From: Pseudoips prasinana
Taxonomy: Eukaryota; Arthropoda; Insecta; Lepidoptera; Nolidae
Assembly (NCBI GenBank): GCA_951640165.1
Contig: OX621257.1
Span: 8,567,201 to 8,631,200, forward strand
Direction: 5' to 3'
DNA length: 64,000 nt
Within the stretch, counting starts at the first letter, position 1. Each line of letters begins with the position of its first letter. The notes below the pieces were generated by a model. It worked only from the letters and a program-made list of their open reading frames with translations, searched no databases and had not been told where the DNA came from. The translations under genes were made by a program, and so were the position numbers. This document shows positions 56,285 through 64,000 of this stretch, in pieces.

Positions 56285-57216
56285 GAACGAAAAAGAATCA
56301 TAGTAAATAAATAAAGGGAATTTCAGGGCATCAGTCGATTTCGGTTTATTGGCATAGACTTGTGATTTCAGGAAACCTCACATGAAAAAGTCTAACGGGG
56401 TCAAATTGCATGATCTTGGTGGCTAATTCACGTCACCTCTGCGAGAGATAACCCTTCCCTCAAACCATTCATGCAGAATTTCCATCGTGGCGTTCGCTGT
56501 GTGGCACGTAGCACCGTCTTGCTGGAACCACATGTCGCTTACATCCATATCATTCAATTCAGGCCAAAAAAAAATGTTTATTATTGACCTGTAGCGCTCG
56601 CCATTGATGGTGATGGCTTTGCCATGGTAATTTTCAAAGGAATACGGACTGATGTTGTCATCAGACCAAAATCCGCAACAAACTGTAACTTTTTGTCGAT
56701 ACAAAGCAACCTGGTGAACCTCTTGGTCGTCCCATATTTGGCAATTTTGCTTGTTGACATAGCCATTCATGATTTTTCGGCCAAAATCAAGCTTCTCTTC
56801 CAAACGTTCTGAAGGCCCAGTTAGCAAACAAACAGCGTTGTATATGGTCATTGACATTGAGCTCCTTGGTCAGTTGGATCTTGTACCTGGGTGTAGGCTC
56901 ATATCCCGACGCAGAATTTGCCAAGTTGAAGTCTGCGAAAGACCGAGTTCTAGTGCACGGCGAGAAATCGACTGCCTCGGAGTCTCCTTCACACTCTCAC
57001 GGCCAGCGGCGATGTTTGACCTGAGGGTGTTGGTTGGTTGTTAACTAAACCGGTCGTTTCAAATTAGGCCTCCAAACGTTGGAGAGTCGACTTCGAAGGT
57101 TTACCGCGTCTGCCGTAAAATGGACACAATGCGCGCAACGTTTGCACTAATGAACACTCATTTTGATTATTAAGTTTTATCATTTGGACGTGCTGTTCAA
57201 TCGTGTAACTTGCCAT
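56285..57216 (-). pseudogene. Degenerate mariner-like transposase, DD41D type
   Basis: Minus strand. The N-terminal piece MASYTIEQHVQMIKL (57216) leads into a helix-turn-helix (KPSKSTLQRLEA) and a stop. The middle is recoverable only across frameshifts (SISRRALELGLSQTSTWQIL). A 56423-56857 frame covers WDDQEVHQVALYRQKVTVCC, YRSIINIFFWPEL and the catalytic stretch FQQDGATCHTA. The expected W is TAG after GDVN, then PPRSCNLTPLDFF follows; 41 residues separate the two last catalytic Asp. Several frameshifts and stops make it dead. Terminal repeats were not identified. Confidence 0.8.
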
Positions 57217-57354
57217 GGTAATTTGGCATCTGTCATGACATCTGTCAAATAATAAATTTGACAGATGTCTCAAAAAACTTTATGGCCGCCACAGACTGTT
57301 AACATCGGCCCGTCCTTGTTGAAAGACCCTTTATTTTTGGACAACTAACACCCA

Positions 57355-57952
57355 GCCATCTGATCCCAAACTAGGCAGAACCTGCACTATGGCAACCAGA
57401 CAACTGATAAACATACTTATTTTTCAAAAATGGGAAATCATAAATTTAATCGTTTGGCGGGTCTCGAACCTGCACCATCTACCAATCCGGGGTAGGCGCT
57501 CTGCGTTAAGCTACGAACGATACTCGCTGGCAGATCAAATTATATATCAGTCGGCCATGTTTCTAGAAAACAAAACCGATCGATATTACCTACATCCTCC
57601 GGAAGGGTGTTAGCAAGGGAATCCTAAATTTAATCTGCCAGCGTGTATCGTTCGTAGCTTAACGCAGAACGCCTACCCCGGATTGGTAGATGGTGCCGGT
57701 TCGAGACCCGCCGGACGATTAAATTTATGATTTCCTTTTTTACGATAAACGCTTTGCATTGCGAATAATGCTATAAAATTAAAAATAAAATACTTATTTT
57801 TCTCTAAATATGTACATATATATATTATAGATTAATTACACCCAGACACAGAACAAATCACATCACACAAAGATTTCTACTGGGTACTGATGGAACCCGC
57901 GACCTCTAGCTTAGTTGTTACGGTCACTAACCACTAGACTAACTGGCATGGC
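57355..57952 (-). repeat. SINE family E, split by a palindromic retroposon
   Basis: 57355-57425 (ccagccatctgatcccaaac .. caaccagacaactgataaac) and 57791-57952 (ttacacccagacacagaaca .. gatggaacccgcgacctcta .. ccactagactaactggca) are one SINE. The B-box region is diverged (ggaacccgc). Confidence 0.7.
57426..57790 (+). mobile_element. Palindromic tRNA-derived retroposon with 12-bp target duplication
   Basis: 109-bp arms at 57433-57541 and 57627-57735 are near-perfect reverse complements. The right arm reads as a tRNA-like sequence on the plus strand (cgttcgtagcttaacgcaga .. ggttcgagacccgccg), followed by an A-rich 3' tail (attaaaaataaaa). The whole is flanked by tacttatttttc at 57414-57425 and 57791-57802, an exact 12-base target duplication. 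The tail plus this duplication indicate LINE-assisted insertion, as for a SINE, yet the 5' part is an inverted copy of the head. Confidence 0.8.
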
Positions 57953-59040
57953 TCCTCCTATGAAATAATTGAATACAGCCTTTTCGAAAAAAAGACATAT
58001 TTCTAGAAATAATTATCGCATAACTCTTAATCATATTTTTGCTGCCCAGACCAAGTTAATTAATTTATCGTATACCAAAACTAGTCATAACTAATCATAA
58101 CTTTAGCCCAAGAAAAGTAAGTAGTTAGTAGCAGTAAATAGACGTCCATTTTCCAATGTGCTAATACTTACTTTTGTTAAAGTTTTGATACCTCCTTTAC
58201 AAATTAAGTTTGTTTCCTATTTTGTTACAGTTTTAACTTTGTTATTTGTCGTTTATTGTCAAGAACACTTGTGCCATTTAGCTACTAAACAACTTTTGAA
58301 AAGTTAATTTACAATACGATGATAGATTTCACTTACGGTGTTGTTAAAATCATCTTTATATCATCATTTATTTATTTATGCAAAAACTGTCTTACGTAAA
58401 TAGTGTTACAAATAGAAATACAAACGGACCTAATAAGCCACATTATTACGCACACATTAATTACCTACGCAAACTAAAATGACGGACAAATATAATATAA
58501 TAATATAATAATTCTTTATTTGCAATAAAAAGTGTCTATACTATAATAAATTAGGTTCTACTGCATAGTGGTACAACCGTAAGTCAGAGAGAACAAACAC
58601 CTCTCTCCCGTGCAAGGAATTAACCTGTGTTACGAGCAGAGAGGGGCTCACCCCGACTCGGCTCTGTACCTAAAGGCATGATGTACAAATATGTGATGGT
58701 GGAGCAGTAGATAACTATAACCATCTGATCGCTAAACTAGGCAAGCCTGTTTATTTAGGGATCAGTTTAGTTTCTTACAATCTAGAAGACAGTGCCACAA
58801 GGTGCAAGTTGTGTATTTGTGTTAATTTGTGTGCGATGTTTGGGAGTGTATAAGGTAAAATAAAGTTAATCCTTACACTTATCAAGAATATAGAAAAATA
58901 TAAACATTTTTTTTAGATGTATACATACTTCATATATACATCCGTATATCTATATCCGTACATACATACTATATTGTATTAATATTATTATTTTATTTTA
59001 ATTACACAATAAGTTTATTACCTTTTCCTTGAATTTTAAC
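57953..59040. other. No gene recognised
   Basis: AT-rich. At 58560-58660 gtggtacaaccgtaagtcag, cacctctctcccgtgcaagg and ggggctcaccccgactcg form a GC-richer retroelement-like patch in front of a family C/E body piece (ccatctgatcgctaaactag at 58721). Confidence 0.4.
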
Positions 59041-59074
59041 TTACCAAAAATATATCTACGTTATCCATCATGTC

Positions 59075-59860
59075 AGCTGAATGATGTCCATCATCATCAT
59101 CATCATCATTACAGCTGAAATAAATCCACTGCTGGACAAGCCTCCCTCATTAATCATCTTGGAGGATATGCCTTAATTGCCACACTTGGCAGGCGGGTTA
59201 GCGATCGCAGCAAGACGGTCATAGTAATCAGATGGAAGCTGTTGCCCGTTCTCTGGCAGATATTCCCTCGGGTCGACTTCTACGCCCCCCACGGGATGAA
59301 ATGGGGTGATGATATTCTGATTCCGATATTTGTCGCCGTCACCACACATCAAGAATGATGTCCACTGGCCAAAGGCCTCCCCAAATGATTTCCTCAATGG
59401 AGTTGTGTCCATCATTTGGAGGGATATGCCATAATAGCCACGCTTGGGAGACGGGTTGGCGATCGCAGTATGATGGCCACAGTACTCATAAAGACGATAC
59501 TGCCCGTTTTCTGATAAATAATAATAATAATATCTGGGGACAATGTCACACAGATCATCCTAGCCCCAAACTAAGCAAAGCTTGTACTATGGGTACCAGG
59601 CGACGATATACATACTTATATAGATAGATAAATACTTAAATACATAGAAAACATCCATGACTCAGAAACAAATATTCGTGCTCATCACACAAATATTTGC
59701 ACTTACCGGGATTCGAACCCAGGACCACCAGCTTCGTAGGCAGGAGCACTGCCAACTAGGCTACGGTGACCGTCAATATTCCCTCGGAACGATTTCTACG
59801 GCGGAATATCCCCACGGGATGAAATGGGGTGGCGATATTCTATGCTTGCTTGTTTACCAT
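59075..59860 (-). repeat. LINE-tail blocks with a nested SINE A
   Basis: 59090-59350 starts with (atc)n and cagctgaaataaatccactg ctgg, then the ggatatgcc..gcgatcgcag block. A second copy (59350-59518, then 59775-59840) is interrupted by SINE A at 59520-59773. The flanking halves ttctgata and atattccctcgg join to restore the first copy's sequence. Confidence 0.7.
59520..59773 (-). repeat. SINE family A, full length
   Basis: atctggggacaatgtcacac .. gtaccaggcgacgatataca .. cttaccgggattcgaaccca .. gccaactaggctacggtga. The tRNA-like head on the minus strand is intact in both boxes. Confidence 0.88.
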
Positions 59861-59861
59861 A

Positions 59862-60030
59862 TGGGCAGTGGTAACCCTAGTGTCAAAGTTGTTAATGCCG
59901 CCCAGTTGGCCTCTGACATGGCTTGACGACTGTTGTCTAATGACTACAACCGAGACCGATAGCTTAACGTAACCCCCGAAGTACGAAGAGGCACAGAAAT
60001 TTAAACCACTTTGGCACATATCCTTATCCT
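59862..60030 (-). repeat. 5S-derived SINE body fragment
   Basis: gtggtaaccctagtgtcaaa, ctctgacatggcttgacgac, tgttgtctaatgactacaac and taaaccactttggca are the reverse of the body of the element at 14110-14390. The 5S head is missing. Confidence 0.65.
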
Positions 60031-60288
60031 TGGCTCGTATCCCACGTAGAACTTTATATTTATGTATCAAATATTAAAACCACAGTTGTCCTAGTTCAAA
60101 TACTGCTTAAGACAACTATTTGTGAGACCGATAAGTAGTCAAACTTTGTAAACTATATGCTGAATCTGTCTCCGCCCGCAGCCGACTAACAAAATATCTA
60201 CTTAAACATATTTTAAGAAGAGAGATTTAAGACTCAAATAAAATATTTTAAGAACTTAATAAATTGCTGCTACATGTTAAATTGTAAT

Positions 60289-60535
60289 GAAGCGACGGTT
60301 GCCGTTTTTGGTAAATGCTTGCCTTTCACGCCGCAGGTAGTGGGTTCGATTCCCACCCAGGACAGTTATTTGTTTGCATGAGCTGACTGTTTATGCTGAG
60401 TCTGTATGTATGTATTTACAAAAGGAAAGTAGTATATGTAATATATCAGTTGTCTGGTTTCCATAGTACAAGCACTGCTTAGTTTGGTATCAGATGGCTG
60501 TGTGTGAATATTGTCCCAGGATATATATTTATTAT
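60289..60535 (+). repeat. tRNA-derived SINE family C, full length
   Basis: Head gcctttcacgccgcaggtag, tgggttcgattcccacccag; body gagctgactgtttatgctga .. tatatcagttgtctggtttc .. gcttagtttggtatcagatg .. ttgtcccaggatata. Used here as the reference for the other C copies. Confidence 0.85.
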
Positions 60536-60810
60536 TGTTCCTTTAATCTAGTAGCAAAATTCATTATCAGTTACGGCAACCATACAACGTCAGAAACAAA
60601 TTTATTTACACAATGCACTTCTAATAAAAAGTAATGCGCCATGAACTTAAATTGCTAAGATTATAATATTTAGAGATAACTATTTTGCTCTGCCAAAACA
60701 ATCCGTATGCTAAGCAAAAATACTGATTGTATTTCTACAAAAAAATACTGATTTTATTTTTGCTTGCGGCCAGCGCAGACAGAGAGGAACGCAACGGAGA
60801 GGATTAAGGC

Positions 60811-60912
60811 ACTAGAAAATCAACTTTAAAATTGTAGGAATAAAGTGCATATATGCTTAGGTACAAGCATAGATGCACTTTATTTAAATAATTTTAAAGT
60901 AGATTTTCTAGT
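60811..60912. repeat. 102-base two-stem inverted repeat
   Basis: Outer arms actagaaaatcaactttaaa and tttaaagtagattttctagt; inner arms aataaagtgcat..atgctt and aagcatagatgcactttatt. Small internal bulges. A pre-miRNA-like fold or a tiny MITE; no flanking target duplication was recognised. Confidence 0.75.
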
Positions 60913-61013
60913 GGCCCTTAGAATACGTAATTTTTCGTAATACAAAAGAAAGATTTCTTGATTTGCAGTTAAATGTTACCCATTTAGATGGAAGCTGTGC
61001 ACTGCGAATAATG

Positions 61014-61285
61014 ATAAAAACCGGCCAAGTGAGTCAGACTCGCGAACGAAGGGTTCCGTACCATGATCTATAAAAACGAGCAACAAATTCACTTTTGTTG
61101 TATGGGAGCCCCCTTAAATATCAATTTTATTATATTTTTTAGTATTAGTTGTTATAGCGGTAACAGAAATACATCATCTGTGAAAATTTCAACCGTCTAT
61201 CATTTCATGAGACACAGCCTGGTGGCAGACGGACAGACAGACAGACAGACAGCGAAGTCTTAGTAATAGTAATAGGGTTAGAGTA
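61014..61285 (+). repeat. LINE 3'-UTR-like repeat
   Basis: aaccggccaagtgagtcaga, cgaagggttccgtaccatga, tatgggagcccccttaaata, agcctggtggcagacggac. Same element as 9578-9868 in the opposite orientation. Confidence 0.75.
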
Positions 61286-61369
61286 ATAAATAGTAAGTGA
61301 GTTTTAGGAAAATAATATGAACATTTAAATGCAACTATGAACATATCTGTCAGTCATGTTTCTTGAAAC

Positions 61370-61547
61370 AAAAGCTGATGATGGACCTACAAGTACCTCC
61401 TTTTCCGTACAAGCTGCCCGATTGTGGAATGCTTTTTGAAGACAGTGAGAGGTGCTCAGTCACTGGACATTTTTAAGAAAATGGTGAAGAGTTACTATTT
61501 TTCTCTTTAACGTTAAATTACTGTATATCTTATTCTTCTATGACCTG

Positions 61548-61625
<78 letters not shown>

Positions 61626-61895
61626 TTATTTATTTATTGTTAAAAGTACTCATGGTACAAAAAAAAAAACCTTTCTGTTAATTATGCCAACAAATACCCA
61701 AATGCCTTTTCTTTACTCCTGGTCTATTCAACGGTTGCCTGGAAGAGATCGCACTTAGCGATAAGGCCGCCATTTACATTCTACAATTGTACCAACGTTT
61801 TCATTGTACAATCTTAACATACTCATAGTTATTTTTATGTATTATTTTTTGGTGTACAATAAAGAGTTATTTACTAACTTACTTACTTACTACAG
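61370..61895 (+). pseudogene. LINE ORF2 C-terminus and 3' end, degenerate
   Basis: TSFSVQAARLWNAF, then after one frameshift LKTVRGAQSLDIFKKMVKSY and a stop. This is the characteristic end of CR1/L2/Jockey-like reverse transcriptase proteins (F.V...RLWN.LP ... F...K..). The 3' part has (TA)n at about 61550-61617, gatcgcacttagcgataagg, and ends gtgtacaataaagagttatt with a (ctta)n tail. Confidence 0.7.
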
Positions 61896-61959
61896 GTTCG
61901 CAAGGACATTAACAAGGGTAGTCATAAACTGATCGCAAATGTATATCATTCGTAACTTA

Positions 61960-62170
61960 GACGGGTAGGCGTGGTTAGTAGATTGCCTTTCACGCCTTAG
62001 TTCGTGTGTTCGGTTCCCACCCAGGACAGATATTTGTGTGCATGAACATGTCTCTTTGTTCTGAGTCTGGGTGTAATTATCTATATAAGAATGTATTTAT
62101 AGAAGAAAGGTAGTATATCAGTTATCGGGTTAGATGGCCGTGTGTGAATAATGTTCCAGAATGTTTTATC
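61960..62170 (+). repeat. tRNA-derived SINE family C
   Basis: gcctttcacgccttagttcg, tgttcggttcccacccagga, tgaacatgtctctttgttct, gtgtaattatctatataaga. Supplies the uninterrupted sequence at the Helitron-like insertion point of the 34.9-35.7 kb cluster. Confidence 0.82.
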
Positions 62171-62377
62171 GATATTAGCGGCTTTGCGCCTACTTCAGAT
62201 TGGTGTCTACTAATTTGAAGTAGGTTATGATTCCATCCTCGCTAGAGAATCAAACGCCTTTGGATATTCGCTTACGCCAGAGGAGCCGCAAGTGCGTTGC
62301 TAACCGTAATGCGAAAAAATTTGAAAACCAAAAATGTCAACATTATTAGATATATAGATAGATTTAGATAGATAGAT

Positions 62378-62875
62378 TTGCTCGCTGTTCAAGAGACGTC
62401 AAGATCACCCTGTTCAGGGCATTTTGCACGTCCTTCTACGCTAGCGGTCTGTGGGTGAATTATACGCAAAAGCAGTACGGCGCTCTACGCGTCCAATACA
62501 ATAATGCATTCAGGGTGTTGTTGGGGCTGCCTCGCTTCTGTAGCGCTTCAGGGATGTTCGCCGAAGCGCGCGTGGATTGTTTTTATACAACAATGCGCAA
62601 GCGGTGCACATCCCTGGTGAGCAGGGTGCGGGTCAGCCGGAACAGTATCCTGAGCGCCTTCGCCCAGCGATTCGACTGCCAATACATGTATCACTGTGAC
62701 ATGGTACATGTACGGGATGATGTCGAAATATTGTTTTGATTGTTTTGTTGTATTGTATTGTAATGTAATTGTTCTGTATGTTATTTTAAGTATTGTATTG
62801 TATTAGTGTATTTTTATAATTGGTCCTTGTTGGCCTTTAATTGAATAAATAATAAAATAATAAATAAAATTATAT
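62378..62875 (+). pseudogene. Non-LTR retrotransposon ORF2 C-terminus (5'-truncated)
   Basis: The frame from 62378 to the stop at 62739 reads ARCSRDVKITLFRAFCTSFY, then LRVQYNNAFRVLLGLPRF, CSASGMFAEARVDCFYTTMR and SNSILSAFAQ-like text (SRNSILSAFAQRFDCQYMYH). This is the thumb/C-terminal segment of a LINE reverse transcriptase. The catalytic palm is missing. The 3' tail ends in aataaataataaaataataa. The frame is open, so truncation happened at insertion and decay is limited. Confidence 0.8.
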
Positions 62876-63000
62876 ATATACTTATTTATTACGTCTGCAG
62901 CAGTAGCCTGGCTGCCCACATCCGACAAGTTTGTAGTCAGACTGCATACTCATTGCTCCGTTTCTATTGCTGTAAATTTTAGTCGTTGTCTACGAATGCC

Positions 63001-63129
63001 TGTACACACGGCTACATATCAAGCTATAGATTTCCAATATAAGCTGACCTCTCATTGTATGGAAATCTTATAAAACGTGAGATCAGCTTATACTGGAAAT
63101 GTATAGCTTTATATGTAGCCGTGTGTACA
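63001..63129. repeat. 129-base foldback element, about 53-bp arms
   Basis: The left arm tgtacacacggctacatatc .. gatttccaatataagctgac and right arm gtcagc-like atcagcttatactggaaatg .. ctacatatgtagccgtgtgtaca-type sequence are reverse complements with few mismatches, loop about 20 bases (ttgtatggaaatcttataaa). Likely a MITE or hairpin RNA source. Confidence 0.8.
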
Positions 63130-63828
63130 TGGGGGACGATCCAAGAAGCAGACAGCTTAAGGGCATTATGTTCCAATCATATTTTGTCTTTTTGTAACAA
63201 CAAACAACGTTGATTAAAAATGTAAATACTAGAAAAGTTTTGGAATAGATTTGAAGGCTTTTGAAGATATAGATTATTTTTAACTAAGGAATAGAAAAGG
63301 CTGAATAAACCTTCAGATTTTTTAAAATCTAAACTTATCGCATCGTGCAAATTTATTGCACAATTTTTGTATTGTTTATATTTCGAATTAACGTTGCTGA
63401 GTTGAAAAATTAATTATGCACATATTTAAGCCATCAACTGCCCTTAAAGTTGTGGATCGCATCATGAGGGTGACCTCACTTCAGTGTCAGTTAATCTGCA
63501 TGCAAATTAACGACTTTCATACTTTTGAAATTTCAAAGTTCAAAATGGCGATGATCCCTAAAGAATTAGTAGAGGGCAGACAAAAAAACAAATGAAGATG
63601 TATTGAAAATGGTAGATGAGAACAAAATATATATTCTGAAGTCCATAGAGAGTAAATAAAGAAAGGTGTCGGGACATTTGATATCTACGGCACGATATTT
63701 TGTTAAGAAAGATCTTTGAATAAAGGATAAAGGAGATGGGAAGTAATAAACTAAAGATAACTTAAATATATCAAGTCAAAGAAAAAGATAAGCTGTGTGG
63801 TGACGGAGGCTTATATAATAATAATAAT
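63130..63828. other. No gene recognised
   Basis: AT-rich, without named repeats or motif-bearing frames. Confidence 0.4.
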
Positions 63829-64000
63829 AATGTCCTCCTAGCCGAATTTCGACCACGGAGGCCAGTCTCAATAGAGATAAGCCATCTGCGCGGGACATAT
63901 TATAGTGCTCAAGTGTGTGCGCAAACCCAGGAGCACTTTCTATTGCATCACGCTCATGATCCGATGGGACGCCTAGCGACACGACCGGAAAGAGGTCAGA
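63829..64000 (-). repeat. SINE family B, runs off right edge
   Basis: tgtcctcctagccgaatttc, gaccacggaggccagtctca, cgcgggacatattatagtgc, atgatccgatgggacgccta. The tRNA-like head would lie beyond base 64000. Confidence 0.82.

Noticed and set aside
57640..57715. Functional tRNA gene in the right arm of the palindrome
   Set aside because: No consistent cloverleaf could be drawn and it is duplicated in inverted form with an A-rich tail; a retroposon explains it better.
61540..61758. 72-codon frame starting in (TA)n
   Set aside because: Microsatellite translation followed by LINE 3' sequence.

Overview
The window looks like nuclear DNA of a moth or butterfly (Lepidoptera). It is AT-rich, spliceosomal introns carry GT/AG borders, and one gene is an Osiris (DUF1676) gene, an insect-specific family. 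It is packed with repeat types common in Lepidoptera: tRNA-derived and 5S-rRNA-derived SINEs, Helitron-like elements ending in CTAG, MITEs, RTE/CR1-like LINE tails, and Tc1/mariner elements. The species cannot be named from the sequence. There are no operons, CRISPR arrays, rRNA genes or convincing functional tRNA genes.

Left end (1-5.1 kb). The longest open frame is on the minus strand from 2411 and runs off the window at base 1: at least 803 codons of a virus/Polinton-like family B DNA polymerase with zinc fingers, an endonuclease VII-type HNH module and a 3'-5' exonuclease module. The rest of the polymerase domain lies outside. A small three-exon gene of unknown function follows on the plus strand (about 4.0-5.09 kb; 158 aa, with its ATG split by an intron).

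Osiris gene (5.7-21.0 kb). Two exons (5711-5910 and 20768-20982) join in phase and encode the C-terminal half of an Osiris protein. The 14.9-kb intron between them holds SINEs, two copies of one MITE, a second MITE, Helitron-like elements, a 5S-derived SINE and an intact Tc1 element (16455-18132). The upstream exon(s) with signal peptide and cysteine pair were not found.

Middle (21-38 kb). A 157-bp tandem repeat follows the Osiris exon. Then come a 962-bp relic DNA transposon, a second unrelated intact Tc1 element (26884-28479), LINE debris, and a nested cluster near 35 kb in which a 304-bp Helitron-like element and a SINE both interrupt another SINE. No host gene was recognised.

Right half (38-64 kb). 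A roughly 6-7 kb tandem segmental duplication (about 38.1-45.3 and 45.3-51.7 kb) has one breakpoint in a SINE and the other in a processed RpL31 pseudogene. Unit 1 alone carries an intact 1282-bp mariner; unit 2 alone carries an extra SINE and ends in an apparently exact 1597-bp tandem duplication. A second, nearly identical mariner lies in opposite orientation at 54694-55975. Beyond it are a dead DD41D mariner-like transposase, a palindromic tRNA-derived retroposon with a 12-bp target duplication, LINE 3' ends and two hairpins.

The apparently functional reading frames are the partial polymerase, the 158-aa gene, the Osiris exons and four intact transposases (two Tc1, two mariner). Everything else recognised is repeat or pseudogene.
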